Position numbers and translations under genes: made by a program. A stretch of 64,000 nt of DNA, taken from contig JAFGUC010000024.1 of NCBI GenBank assembly GCA_016938695.1, positions 186,001-250,000 of the forward strand, in the 5' to 3' direction. A model generated the notes under the pieces. That model made no database searches and was not told the DNA's origin. It saw only the letters and a program-made list of their open reading frames with translations. This DNA comes from Candidatus Woesearchaeota archaeon (GTDB lineage Archaea; Nanobdellota; Nanobdellia; Woesearchaeales; JAFGUC01). Below are positions 52,840-62,687 of the stretch, piece by piece. Within the stretch, counting starts at the first letter, position 1. Each line of letters starts with the position of its first letter.

Positions 52840-53553
52840 ATGGTTAAAAAACCTTCGAAATTGCACAAAAAAAGTACTTCAAAAGACAATTCGAAAGTAA
52901 AATCAATAAAATCTGCTTTTGCGAGATTAAAATACCTTGTTTTTGAAGATGAATCAATCTATGGTTGGATTGCTGCATTCTTTGTAATGTTTATAGCACT
53001 AAAATTTCTAATTTTACCAGTTGTAGGATTTGCTCTTAATACAGATTATCCAATTGTTGCAGTTATATCTGGCAGCATGGAACATCGTCTCGATTCATCA
53101 AAAATGGTTTGTGGGAAATATCCTGCAAATTATAATACTAAGTTTGAAACATGGTGGAATACTTGCGGATATTATTACGAGAATAATTACAATTTCACCG
53201 AATCAGAATTTAGTAAATTTTCACAAAAAAATGGATTCAATATTGGTGACGTCATGATTCTTCACGGTACAAAACCTGAAAATCTAAAATTAGGAGATAT
53301 TATTGTTTTTGACGGAGGTCGTTCAAAACCAATAATTCACAGAATTGTAAAAATTCAAAACAATACTGGTGAATATATTTTCACAACAAAAGGCGATCAT
53401 AATCCAGAGAGTTATCCTTTTGAAGCAAAAATATCTGAAGACGACTATTTAGGAAAAGCAATTTTAAAGATTCCTTTAGTTGGATATGTCAAAATTTTAT
53501 TCATAAACCTGCTTAATGCAATTCTTGGAATCTTTGGATTTAAATTAGGTTAA
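52840..53553 (+). CDS. Signal peptidase I, archaeal Sec11 type
   Basis: Cleaves signal peptides of secreted proteins at the outer face of the membrane. The basic N-terminus is followed by a membrane anchor (about 42-66) and the catalytic serine S79 in SGSMEH, then an insert of some 60 residues (81-140) with N-glycosylation motifs, the catalytic histidine H167 in IIHRIV and D186 in KGDHN, as in Ser-His-Asp archaeal/ER enzymes. A second hydrophobic segment near the C-terminus may anchor again. The ATG is about 27 bases after the TATA box, leaderless. Confidence 0.94.
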   Translation: MVKKPSKLHKKSTSKDNSKVKSIKSAFARLKYLVFEDESIYGWIAAFFVMFIALKFLILPVVGFALNTDYPIVAVISGSMEHRLDSSKMVCGKYPANYNTKFETWWNTCGYYYENNYNFTESEFSKFSQKNGFNIGDVMILHGTKPENLKLGDIIVFDGGRSKPIIHRIVKIQNNTGEYIFTTKGDHNPESYPFEAKISEDDYLGKAILKIPLVGYVKILFINLLNAILGIFGFKLG

Positions 53554-53669
53554 TTCTCTTTCAAAATACATTAAAAACAATTTTGAACGTATTATTATCG
53601 GTACATTTATAAAGGAGTTACGAACTTTTGGATTTTATAACAAAAAAAAATAGTTTTTTGGTGGTTAAT

Positions 53670-53996
53670 ATGGATTTTTGCCCTAAATGCGGTAGTATAA
53701 TGATTCCAACTAAAAAGGACAAAAAACTTGTAATGGTATGTCCTTCCTGTGGTGAGCACGGTCAAGAGCAAGAGGATTCTAAGATTAAAGAAGTAATCGA
53801 GTCAAAAGACAGAAAAATTGATTTGGTTATAGATTCTGCAGAAGACAGTACTATGCCTTTAACTGAAGTTGAATGTCCTACATGTAAGCACACAAAAGCA
53901 TATTACTGGACTGTTCAAACAAGAGCAGGTGACGAACCAGAAACTAAATTCTTGAAATGTGAGCAATGCAAACACGTATGGCGAGATTATAGTTAA
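53670..53996 (+). CDS. Transcription factor S (TFS/RpoM)
   Basis: TFS induces RNA cleavage by backtracked archaeal RNA polymerase, like TFIIS. N-terminal zinc ribbon FCPKCGS...CPSCGE, a linker (about 35-65), then the C-terminal ribbon CPTCKHTKAYYW...RAGDEPET...CEQCKHVWRDY; the DE pair of the acidic hairpin (RAGDEPET) is intact so it should be active. The ATG at 53670 follows GGTGG; an upstream TTG would add 14 residues without family similarity. Confidence 0.95.
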   Translation: MDFCPKCGSIMIPTKKDKKLVMVCPSCGEHGQEQEDSKIKEVIESKDRKIDLVIDSAEDSTMPLTEVECPTCKHTKAYYWTVQTRAGDEPETKFLKCEQCKHVWRDYS

Positions 53997-54046
53997 TTTT
54001 TTTCAATTTACCAATTTTTTTAAATCATTTCTACTTTCTTTAATAT

Positions 54047-54265
54047 ATGATTTTTGGCGTAAGAGTTAAACCAAATTCTAGTAAAACTGAAGTTATAAGT
54101 TTTGATGAGAATAAAAATGAGTATCTTGTTTCAGTTTCATCACCTCCTGTAGATGGAAAAGCGAATTTAGCACTAGAGAAACTATTTTCAAAAATTCTTA
54201 AAAAACCTGTTAAAATAAAATCAGGTAGAACTTCAAAAATGAAGATTTTCGAGACGAAAGATTAA
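54047..54265 (+). CDS. DUF167/YggU family protein
   Basis: The 72-aa protein has the family features VRVKPNSSKTEV, an SPPVDGKANLALEKLFSK core and VKIKSGRTSKMKIF. Members are small conserved proteins of uncertain role. Start at the first ATG, with TTTAATATATG directly before it (TATA-like TTTAAATC is further upstream). Confidence 0.88.
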   Translation: MIFGVRVKPNSSKTEVISFDENKNEYLVSVSSPPVDGKANLALEKLFSKILKKPVKIKSGRTSKMKIFETKD

Positions 54266-54365
54266 ATTATTTCACTATATTATAATAGCAAGAAAGCTTT
54301 TTAAACCTGTTTTGATTCCTTTATAAAAGAGGGTTGAGTTTTTTGTTCAAAAAAGAGGTGCATAG

Positions 54366-57300
54366 GTGAATTTATTCTGTACTGCTAAGCCTAGTCAGCA
54401 AGCATTTACTAGACTTCTTTTGAGTTTTATTTCAATTGTGTTGTTATTTTCAACTTTCAATGTTGTAGCATACCATGATCCTATCGAAGATTCAATTGAA
54501 CACGTTTATAATTTCTCACAAGACGTCAAGAATGATTTTGATAATTTTGTATCAACCCACGACAATCTCTCATTAAATATTTACGAAGATAAAGAATTAC
54601 TTGAAATTTTAGATTCATATTTTGGAAAAGATGTTGTTGTTTCTGTAATTGACTTAACCTCTCAAACCTTACTATATCATCCTACTCCTGATTATGGTCG
54701 TAGAGTTTTCGATGTTATGGCGCAAGACCCTCTGATGAAAGAGTATTGTGATAGTCTAAAATCTAATTCTATATCTAACTTTCCAACATTAATTGACATG
54801 TATGATTTTGAACGAAACGCGAAAGTATTACGCATTACCAACATAATAAAAACCAATAGAACTCTTGAAGGGCATGCAATTGGAATTTGTGTGAGTGATG
54901 TATATGACGAGTTTCTTCACGACGATTTTTCAATGGAATTAAAATTAGAGAGTTTCTTAAAAATTAAATCTTATTTTTTGAAAAAAGATGCTGAATTTTT
55001 ATTAAGCAAATATCCGGGCATGTCTTTTTCAGAAATAATCGCTAAAGAAAATTTAGAGTCTCATTTTACTTCAAAAATTGGAATTACTGGTTATACTTTC
55101 GTTCTCGATGATAATCTTGTACTGGCACATCCAAACTCTGATTTTATCAATAACGAGATTTATGATTTAGATGAATATAAATTATTTTCTAACCAATTAA
55201 ACGATATATTGCAAACAAATAAATCCGAATTTTTTATAAGTTATACATGGAAATTTGGAATGATTCCAAAAACAAAATTCGCATATGGACATATTTTAAA
55301 GTTGCCTAATTCTTCTGAGAAATTAATTCTCTGCGCATCAGGAAATGCGGATGAAGTTGATTCAATTGTTTCAGCAAATGTTGCAGACTTAAAAACAAAC
55401 TCTGTCAAGTTTAAAATTTTATCAGTTGCTCAACAGGTATCAGATTATATTTCTGAAAATCCCTCAAAAACCCTTCAAGATTTACTAGACGATAATAAAT
55501 TTAGACAAATTGCAATTAAACAAATAGGTATGTCTGGATTTACAGGGATTGCTGATTCAGAAACAAGAACAGTTAGGCTATCTAAAGATATCGTGTATGA
55601 GGGTGTTGGAATTGATATCTTTAGTTCCAATAATTTAGAACTAGTTTCATTAATTGATAGTGCTGATACTTTTGGTGAAAGTTCAGGAACTATTTTTTGG
55701 TCGGACATTAGAACAGGATTTTCTAAAAATTTATACCTATATATAAAAAAACTAGACGTCAAAACTGCAGATGGATACACTCTAGGTGTATTTGGAAGAA
55801 TTGATTTTGATGAACTGTCTGAAGTTAACTTACAATCAAATGATTTATTTGTGAATCCCAATTTTCTTCGTGAAATAGCATTAGAAAAAGTTCAAGAGCT
55901 AAATTACCAAATTAATTTATACAAACAAAAAATAAAATCAATAGCTCGAAACAATGTTCTTACATCAAATTTACTAGCAATTGAAAAAGATTCAATACTA
56001 TTAAATGATTCAGAAAATCTAAAAATATTTCCAAATAATGAAACTTTATATTCTGAGTTAAAGAATTATTTGTCAGGAGTTAGTTCTGAATTTAATGATG
56101 AGGTCACAATACGTCTTCATCATAATTCAGGAATTGGTATATTTGGTTTAAATAACGGTGTTGAAATAACTAAGGAGTGTAAAAATCATAATTTTTGGTT
56201 TAATAAGGTTTTGAATAATTTCAAACAGGAAAATACCGATGTTTTTTTAACAACAGGGTTTTCAAATTATACCAAAAAACCAAGTATACGATTTTCATAT
56301 CCAGTAAAATATCGAGATTCTGTCCTTGGAATTTTCACAATGAATTTTAATATTGTAGATTTCTTTAACAATATATTCCCAAGAAATTCAAATGAATTTA
56401 GATACTTAATTGTTGAAACGAACTTTGAAGATTCTAAAGGAAATAGTGTTGGCGATTTTTCGATTTTGTATGACTCAGATAATGCTACTAATCCAATAGA
56501 AATACAATTACAATCTAGTTCATTAAATGGAAATTCAGGAACAATAGAAATAACATATAACCGTCTTTTGACTTTGAGTTCATATAGTAAAGTTTCTTTA
56601 GATGATAATAACATATACCTTTTACTCATTCCAAAAAAAACACCATTTTCATTAGAAGATACAAACATTCGTTTTTTTAATAATTTGTTTGTAAAATTTA
56701 ATTTTTTAAAAATTGCAATAATCTTTATTGAATTTACTATATATTTATTCTTAATTTTTTCTGTTAACCAAGATGATGCAAGCAAAAAGAGTATTAGAAA
56801 TAAATTTATATGGATGTTTTCATTTGGAATACTTATAACACTTCTTGATTTCATAAGCTCATTATTTTCAAATGCAATGTTTGATCTTATTTCAAAACGC
56901 GTTACATTATTTCTAATTGTAGGAATAATATATTTTTTAATTTTAATTTTAATTAATTTTGATACTAATAAACCAAAATTTATTTCACGAATATATCGTT
57001 ATTACAAAACTTTCACTTTCTTGTTCTTATTCTCTACTTTTATATTGTGTACTTTCACAAATCTTATTTTTAAGGTACCTGACAAAACGGAATTGAGTGC
57101 AGGAAGTATGTTCTATTTTTTTGTTGGAATTATTATTCTTGTTTTGCTCTTTGTTTTATTTTATATTATTTTCAAAATATTAAAAAAAGAATTAGATAAA
57201 AGTTTCTTTGTTGCTACAGCAGGAATTTTTTTAAATTTGGTTTTGTTAACTGTAGGGCATTTATTACATTTTTCTTATAGTAATACACAAAAGATTTTTG

Positions 57301-59624
57301 CTTTCGTACTTGTAATTTCAATTGTTTGGAGTTTATTTAAATTTGAAGTCTTGAAGATTAAGAATTATACTGTCTTTATGTTGACTGCAACTGTTTTTAG
57401 TTTGATGATTTTCTTTAGTTTATCAAACGGATTGTTTAGTTTATATAACTTAGAACAATCTCAATTAAAAAGCTATTCGAATGACAGAATGAGATCTTTA
57501 GACGAAAAGTATGACTCTTTCGCAATGATGTATAATTCAGTTAATTCTGAGATATTTTATCTATCAAAAACTATTGCTAGAGATGTTTTTGATTACGAAG
57601 ATTTAATAACATTTAGCTATAATGTTAGAAGTTCAAACTCTCCTATATTGGACATAAAATTCTATGATTCAGAAAATAAATTAATATTTAACTATCCAGA
57701 GGGATATCAAAATATTGATTCTGATATGATATTATTGAATATGCCTTTTGAGAGAAAAACAAAAAACATTTTTACAAATAGTTCTTCGGATTTATCCTTT
57801 AGTATATATAATCCAATATTGTCTAGCTCAAAATTTTTAGGAACATTAATTTATGATATAAGAGTTTCAGAAAGTAATAATTTTTTTAATTGTCATATAG
57901 ACGATTCTGAAAATTTCATGATATATAATGACCAAATAAATCCTGTAATATCCTGTAATAATATTGTTAACAATGAATTCAATGATATTTTGGCTGAAAA
58001 AATTACAGAAATATCCAAACAAGGTTTTGCAACATCTGCCCTATTTAAGATTAATGGAACAAACTATTTGTTATCATATCTTCCAGCAGTTTTTGATGAT
58101 ACTGTTTTCCATTTTGTCATTCTTAGCGATTTGAGTAATCTGTATTCTGAGATGAAAAAAAGTAAAGATGAAATATGGAACGTTACATTTTTGTCAATCT
58201 TGATTTCAATAGGATTTGGAATAGTTGTGAACTTACTATTAACCAGAACACTTAGGTTCGAAATAGATTCAAAAACCGAGAGAATACGAGATCTAAACAA
58301 ACATCTTCAAAAGATGGTTAATGATAAAACCAAAGAATTAGAAAATACTAATTTAGAATTAAAAAAATCTAACGAAAACCTCGATAAGGAAGTAAAACAT
58401 CGTACAATAGAATTGAACAAGAAAGTAACTGATTTGGAAAATATGAAATCTGCTCTTTTGAATATTATGGAAGATTTACGAGAAACAGTAGAAGATTATA
58501 ATGAAAGCCGTAAAAAATACAAACTCATAGTTGACAATATGAACGATGTACTTTATATGGTTGATTTTAATGACAAAATATTGTCTGTAAGTAAGAACAT
58601 TAAACAGTTATTAGGTTACTCTCCTTCTGAACTAATGGGAAAGCCTATTACTATTGTAGAACCAGATGCATCTGAATCTTCAAAATTAAAAAACAAATTA
58701 CTGACCAAAAAATCATTACAGTACGCAACAAAACATAAGACCAGAACAGGTAGATTAATTGATGTGAGTGTTAGTTCAAGAGTTGTATCTTCATCAGGCT
58801 TAGGTTTAATTCAATCAATTGTAAGAGATATTTCTGCTCAGAAAAAAACAGAAGAAAAAATAATTAAATTAAACAAGAATCTTGAGAGAAAAGTTGAAGA
58901 ACGAACAAAAAAATTAACAGCAGCAAACGAGAAAGTACAAAAGTTATTCAATTTACGTTCTCAGTTTGTAAATCAAGTGGCGCACGATTTAAGAACACCA
59001 ATGACTCCTATTTTGGGTTTAATTCCACTAATCAGGTCAAAAGTTAAAGACAAAAATTCACTTGAACAAATTAATATGGTTGAAAATAACGCAAGATATC
59101 TATCAGAATTAATAAATAAGACCCTTGATATTTCTCGTCTAGATGCAGGAAAATTAAAATTAAATAAAGAAAAAGTCGAAATGTCTCAACTGCTTAAAGA
59201 CTTCATACGAAACAGTGATGAATTATTCAAGCAAAACAAAATAAAAGTCTCATTGAATATTGAATCCAAAGCGAAGAATACTGTTTTTGCAGATAAAATG
59301 CGAATTAATGAAATCTTATTTAACCTAGTTTCTAACGCATCTAAATTTATGCCAAATAAAAAAGAATTAATATTTACACTTAACGTTAAATCTTCTAAAG
59401 TATTTTTATCCGTAAAAGATTCTGGAATTGGAATATCTAAAGAACACATCAAGAAAATATTCGAAGAATTTTATCAAGTGGATACTTCAGGTCACTCTCA
59501 TTCCGCAGGATTAGGACTTGCAATTTCAAAAAGAATTATTGAGTTACATGGTGGTAAAATCTGGGCAGAAAGTGATGGGGTGAACATGGGAACAACATTT
59601 ACATTTTCCCTTCCAAAAAAATAA
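54366..59624 (+). CDS. Giant membrane sensor histidine kinase (multi-Cache, central multi-pass region, PAS)
   Basis: The 1752-aa kinase begins with a helix (14-36), then an extracellular part to about 770 with at least four Cache-like stretches (for example GITGYTFVLDDN at 240-250 and GMSGFTGIADS at 388-398). Seven to eight hydrophobic segments fill about 778-1022, a second extracellular sensor 1023-1270 precedes one more helix (1273-1293), then a coiled coil (1300-1380), PAS (1385-1490), HisKA with H1540 in VAHDLRTP, and HATPase with NLVSNASKF, DSGIGIS and GLGLAISKRI. Such size is rare in archaea. The GTG at 54366 sits five bases after GAGGTG. The next gene is a receiver, the likely target. 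Confidence 0.9.
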   Translation: MNLFCTAKPSQQAFTRLLLSFISIVLLFSTFNVVAYHDPIEDSIEHVYNFSQDVKNDFDNFVSTHDNLSLNIYEDKELLEILDSYFGKDVVVSVIDLTSQTLLYHPTPDYGRRVFDVMAQDPLMKEYCDSLKSNSISNFPTLIDMYDFERNAKVLRITNIIKTNRTLEGHAIGICVSDVYDEFLHDDFSMELKLESFLKIKSYFLKKDAEFLLSKYPGMSFSEIIAKENLESHFTSKIGITGYTFVLDDNLVLAHPNSDFINNEIYDLDEYKLFSNQLNDILQTNKSEFFISYTWKFGMIPKTKFAYGHILKLPNSSEKLILCASGNADEVDSIVSANVADLKTNSVKFKILSVAQQVSDYISENPSKTLQDLLDDNKFRQIAIKQIGMSGFTGIADSETRTVRLSKDIVYEGVGIDIFSSNNLELVSLIDSADTFGESSGTIFWSDIRTGFSKNLYLYIKKLDVKTADGYTLGVFGRIDFDELSEVNLQSNDLFVNPNFLREIALEKVQELNYQINLYKQKIKSIARNNVLTSNLLAIEKDSILLNDSENLKIFPNNETLYSELKNYLSGVSSEFNDEVTIRLHHNSGIGIFGLNNGVEITKECKNHNFWFNKVLNNFKQENTDVFLTTGFSNYTKKPSIRFSYPVKYRDSVLGIFTMNFNIVDFFNNIFPRNSNEFRYLIVETNFEDSKGNSVGDFSILYDSDNATNPIEIQLQSSSLNGNSGTIEITYNRLLTLSSYSKVSLDDNNIYLLLIPKKTPFSLEDTNIRFFNNLFVKFNFLKIAIIFIEFTIYLFLIFSVNQDDASKKSIRNKFIWMFSFGILITLLDFISSLFSNAMFDLISKRVTLFLIVGIIYFLILILINFDTNKPKFISRIYRYYKTFTFLFLFSTFILCTFTNLIFKVPDKTELSAGSMFYFFVGIIILVLLFVLFYIIFKILKKELDKSFFVATAGIFLNLVLLTVGHLLHFSYSNTQKIFAFVLVISIVWSLFKFEVLKIKNYTVFMLTATVFSLMIFFSLSNGLFSLYNLEQSQLKSYSNDRMRSLDEKYDSFAMMYNSVNSEIFYLSKTIARDVFDYEDLITFSYNVRSSNSPILDIKFYDSENKLIFNYPEGYQNIDSDMILLNMPFERKTKNIFTNSSSDLSFSIYNPILSSSKFLGTLIYDIRVSESNNFFNCHIDDSENFMIYNDQINPVISCNNIVNNEFNDILAEKITEISKQGFATSALFKINGTNYLLSYLPAVFDDTVFHFVILSDLSNLYSEMKKSKDEIWNVTFLSILISIGFGIVVNLLLTRTLRFEIDSKTERIRDLNKHLQKMVNDKTKELENTNLELKKSNENLDKEVKHRTIELNKKVTDLENMKSALLNIMEDLRETVEDYNESRKKYKLIVDNMNDVLYMVDFNDKILSVSKNIKQLLGYSPSELMGKPITIVEPDASESSKLKNKLLTKKSLQYATKHKTRTGRLIDVSVSSRVVSSSGLGLIQSIVRDISAQKKTEEKIIKLNKNLERKVEERTKKLTAANEKVQKLFNLRSQFVNQVAHDLRTPMTPILGLIPLIRSKVKDKNSLEQINMVENNARYLSELINKTLDISRLDAGKLKLNKEKVEMSQLLKDFIRNSDELFKQNKIKVSLNIESKAKNTVFADKMRINEILFNLVSNASKFMPNKKELIFTLNVKSSKVFLSVKDSGIGISKEHIKKIFEEFYQVDTSGHSHSAGLGLAISKRIIELHGGKIWAESDGVNMGTTFTFSLPKK

Positions 59625-59686
59625 CAATGAAAATAGAAATTTTTAAATAGCTATGGGATTATATAAACTTAAAAGGTGGTGATTGA

Positions 59687-60061
59687 ATGGCTAAGATTTT
59701 AGTTGTTGATGACAATAAAGATATAACGTACACTGTTAAAAGTGTTTTGGAGAGTCAAGATAAAAGTATTTCTGTAGACGCAGTAAATAGCGGTGAGGAG
59801 TGTCTCAAGTATCTAAGTAATACCAAACCAGACATGATTCTAATGGACATAATGATGCCAGGAATGGACGGTATGGACACAGTAATCAAGATTAAAGAAA
59901 ACAAAGATAACAAAAAAATTCCAGTAATTTTTCTAACAGCAAAAACGGATAAATTAAGCAAAGGTATGGGTGCAATTTGTGGTGAAGATTACATTGAAAA
60001 ACCATTTGACTCTCAAGATTTATACAAACGAGTTTTAGATGTTATTAAGAAAAAAAAATAA
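59687..60061 (+). CDS. Single-domain response regulator (CheY-like receiver)
   Basis: A 124-aa receiver with acidic D8 and D9, the phosphorylation site D54 in LMDIMMPG, T84 and K105 in EKPF. There is no output domain, so it acts by binding another protein or by passing phosphate. A GGTGGTGAT ribosome site precedes the ATG. It lies 62 bases after the giant kinase, with TATA-like TTTTTAAATAG between them, so it may have its own promoter as well. Confidence 0.95.
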   Translation: MAKILVVDDNKDITYTVKSVLESQDKSISVDAVNSGEECLKYLSNTKPDMILMDIMMPGMDGMDTVIKIKENKDNKKIPVIFLTAKTDKLSKGMGAICGEDYIEKPFDSQDLYKRVLDVIKKKK

Positions 60062-60079
60062 ACGTGTAAGGTGCCTGGA

Positions 60080-60451
60080 ATGAAACAAGTTAGCGATTGG
60101 ATGAAATCCCCAGTATTGACAACTGATGGTGATACTAGTATTCTAGATGCTGCAAAAAAAATGCAAGTCAAGAAAAGCTCTTATATTGCAGTTCTAAATG
60201 GTAAAAAACCAGTTGGTCTATTAACTGATAAGGAATTAGTTAGTTTTGTATCTACAGACAAACTTCCAAGTAGCACAAAGGTAAAAGACGTTTCTAGTAA
60301 AAATTTTGTTACAGTCTCACCTGAAGATTCTATTCTTGATGTTTGTACAGTATTTAACACGAAGAACCTAACTCTTATGCTTGTAGTTAAAGATGACAAG
60401 TTAGTCGGTACTCTTAGTATGGGTGACATAATAAAAGGTTTAGTTGGATGA
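60080..60451 (+). CDS. CBS-domain pair protein
   Basis: Two CBS domains make up all 123 aa: VSDWMKSPVLTTDGDTSILDAAKKM with VGLLTDKELV, and VKDVSSKNFVTVSPEDSILDVC with VGTLSMGDIIKGL. Such Bateman modules bind adenine nucleotides. The ATG at 60080 has AAGGTG six bases upstream; an earlier GTG lies in that site. It follows the receiver by 18 bases and its stop overlaps the next gene as ATGA, so it belongs to the signalling operon and could sense energy state. Confidence 0.92.
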   Translation: MKQVSDWMKSPVLTTDGDTSILDAAKKMQVKKSSYIAVLNGKKPVGLLTDKELVSFVSTDKLPSSTKVKDVSSKNFVTVSPEDSILDVCTVFNTKNLTLMLVVKDDKLVGTLSMGDIIKGLVG

Positions 60452-61428
60452 TTAGTACAGTTACTATGGTTGATTCTAATGCACTCAAAAAATCTTTAGT
60501 AGGGTTTATGAGTGAACACTTCGGGGATGTAATAGGTAAACAACTGTTATCTATGAAGCTTCTCCAGTACAAAAAGTTTGATTTAGATGAGTTTTCTGAT
60601 TACGAATTAAAAAGTTTTATTGATGTTCTAATTGATTCTTTGTTCGGCAAGATAAGAACTGATAGTCAAGTTAAGATGATCAAACTTGATTTGCTAAATA
60701 AGATTTTTGGTAAAGAAGAATCAATTAATGTAATGGCACAAGAACAAGATTCTGCCAAAGTAAAACCAATAGAGTTTTTGCAAGTATTGTTCGGTACTGA
60801 TTTAGGAAAATCTGTATTAAAGACTGCAAAAATGGAATTCAATGAACCTCATATTGAAACAGGTGATGAATTACAACAAATAATGTTTTTGAAAAGAGTA
60901 GTTGAAAAATTATTCAATTATGATGAAAATTTAAAAGATGATGTTGATGTTATGATGTTGTCTTTTGTGAAAAATGGCAAAGTTACACACAATGTTCTAG
61001 AAGAAGATGTAGATAAAAGAACTTTACATATGTTTGAAGATTTATTATTCTGGATTAGGGAATTTAATTCTGGAGATGTAGACTTAGCAATAAAAGGAAT
61101 ACATAATTTAAATATGGATGATACTCTTCGTAAAGATTTAGATGATCTTGAGATAAAAGTATTGGGTAAAGTTCAAAATGATGATGAACAAAGTCGTGCA
61201 AGTTCTATAGAAGTTTTTATAGCAGATTATCTTGGTTTAGATGGCGCTCATGAATTTATGGAACAAGAAAAAGCAAAATTTGATGTAAAAGAAATCTTGG
61301 CATTGCCTGAAGAGCAACAACATGAATTTATCGATGACTTTATGCATCAAGGTGTTTTAAATGAATACAGTCTTCAACGAAAAAAATACATGGTTGGGAA
61401 AATGCTGTCTTTCTTTGGTATGATTTAA
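60448..61428 (+). CDS. Unrecognised protein of the signalling operon
   Basis: The 326-aa soluble protein is helical and acidic, with no membrane segment, no catalytic motif I can name and no cysteine. Features: DALKKSLVGFMSEHFGDVIGKQLL-type start, a helical repeat-like series to about 200, and a C-terminal EQQHEFIDDFMHQGVLNEYSLQ. The start overlaps the CBS gene (ATGA), so it is made with the receiver and CBS protein. It might be the output or target of the receiver. A second in-frame ATG is six codons on. Confidence 0.7.
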   Translation: MISTVTMVDSNALKKSLVGFMSEHFGDVIGKQLLSMKLLQYKKFDLDEFSDYELKSFIDVLIDSLFGKIRTDSQVKMIKLDLLNKIFGKEESINVMAQEQDSAKVKPIEFLQVLFGTDLGKSVLKTAKMEFNEPHIETGDELQQIMFLKRVVEKLFNYDENLKDDVDVMMLSFVKNGKVTHNVLEEDVDKRTLHMFEDLLFWIREFNSGDVDLAIKGIHNLNMDDTLRKDLDDLEIKVLGKVQNDDEQSRASSIEVFIADYLGLDGAHEFMEQEKAKFDVKEILALPEEQQHEFIDDFMHQGVLNEYSLQRKKYMVGKMLSFFGMI

Positions 61429-61472
61429 TTTTTCAAATAATCTTATAAATAACAGTTTTTCTTATTTTTAGT

Positions 61473-62687
61473 ATGCAAGCGCTATGTATTAGATGTTTTG
61501 GGAAAGGTCTTTGTGGAAGACCAAGATGTCCTATACAAGCAAAAATAGCATTTCAAAAAACAACAACTTTTGAAAAAGATTTCCAAGGTACAAGTCCAGA
61601 TGTTTTTATTGGGCGGTTCGGTTATCCAAATATCAACGTTGGAATTCTTGCAACAAAAGATTATTCTCAAAATGATACTCCAACAAACTGGGGTAAAAGT
61701 AAAACACCAATTGAATCAATAATCCAAAAACGAGTTTCGTTAGTTAATTCTAGTTTTAATTCAAGAATAAAACCTACCGAACATCAACAAAACAGATTTC
61801 TTGAAACCGCACAAGAAATATCTTTATCACAAAAAGAGACTGACGTTGAAGTTAATCTAAACGATAGACCACATTTTAGATTGAGTTTCAATCAAGATAC
61901 TATGCCTCATGGTCCAAGAGAATTATTAAAAAAAGTTACAACAACATCAAATGTTAAAGTACCATTATCAGTAGATAAAGTAACAAGTGATGGGGATTTA
62001 ACATCCTTTCAAGGATTATCTATTCTATCACAAAAAGGATTTGACGAATACTACTTAACCAAAGTTTTTTCAGTTGGAAATTTAGGACTGTCCTCCGAAC
62101 GGAAACTTGTTCCAACAAGATGGAGTATTACTGCAGTTGATGATCTATTGGGTAAAGTAATACTTGATAAGTTAAAAGATTTTAAGGAGAATGACAGTTT
62201 CTTTTCTTTTTTTGGAGGACTGTCTGGAAATTATTATTTAATTTTATTTTTACCAGGAATATTTTCATACGAATTATTTGAAACTTATTTACCAAATACA
62301 ATTTGGAATGCACAAGAAGATGTCAGTTTTACAACTGATTACGAAGATTGTTTTGGTCGAAAAAAGTATGCTGAAAATACTTCAGGTGGATATTATGCTG
62401 CAAGACTTCCAATTTTACAATATTTTCAAGATAATAAAATCCAAGCACAAGTTTTAGTATTGAGATTTATTACTCCTGATTATTACGCGCCTCTAGGAGT
62501 ATGGTATTGTCGAGAAAGTGTGCGAGATTCGTTATCACAATCTAAGATAGATTTTTCATCTCGAGAATTACTATTATCGTATGCAACTAAGTTAATACAA
62601 AAGAAATTTTCATATTCAATTTCTAAAATATTACAACAAAGTAAACTGTTAAAGAGTACTCAACAGACATTATCCAAATTTATGTAA
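61473..62687 (+). CDS. NreA-like archaeal DNA repair protein with PCNA motif
   Basis: Nre proteins function in DNA repair with PCNA in archaea. The N-terminal zinc finger is C5xxC8, C14, C19 in CIRCFGKGLCGRPRC. The Nre_N and Nre_C regions follow (GRFGYPNINVG, DRPHFRLSFNQDTMPHGPRELL, TRWSITAVDD, GGYYAARLPIL). The last residues QQTLSKFM fit the PIP box QxxhxxF (Q397, L400, F403). At 404 aa it fits the family. Start ATG at 61473. It converges on the next gene with an 8-base overlap. Confidence 0.93.
   Translation: MQALCIRCFGKGLCGRPRCPIQAKIAFQKTTTFEKDFQGTSPDVFIGRFGYPNINVGILATKDYSQNDTPTNWGKSKTPIESIIQKRVSLVNSSFNSRIKPTEHQQNRFLETAQEISLSQKETDVEVNLNDRPHFRLSFNQDTMPHGPRELLKKVTTTSNVKVPLSVDKVTSDGDLTSFQGLSILSQKGFDEYYLTKVFSVGNLGLSSERKLVPTRWSITAVDDLLGKVILDKLKDFKENDSFFSFFGGLSGNYYLILFLPGIFSYELFETYLPNTIWNAQEDVSFTTDYEDCFGRKKYAENTSGGYYAARLPILQYFQDNKIQAQVLVLRFITPDYYAPLGVWYCRESVRDSLSQSKIDFSSRELLLSYATKLIQKKFSYSISKILQQSKLLKSTQQTLSKFM

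Noticed and set aside
52779-52889. N-terminal extension of NMD3 (37 codons upstream)
   Set aside because: It would overlap the divergent signal peptidase start and promoter, and the extension has no similarity to NMD3, whose zinc motifs begin right after the ATG at 52778.
56267-56854. A 195-codon antisense frame within the giant kinase gene
   Set aside because: It lies wholly opposite a continuous sensor-kinase frame and shows no recognisable domain.
57938-57961. Tandem repeat of ATCCTGTAAT in the kinase gene
   Set aside because: Two copies only, in frame and within a coding region; no sign of function beyond coding.
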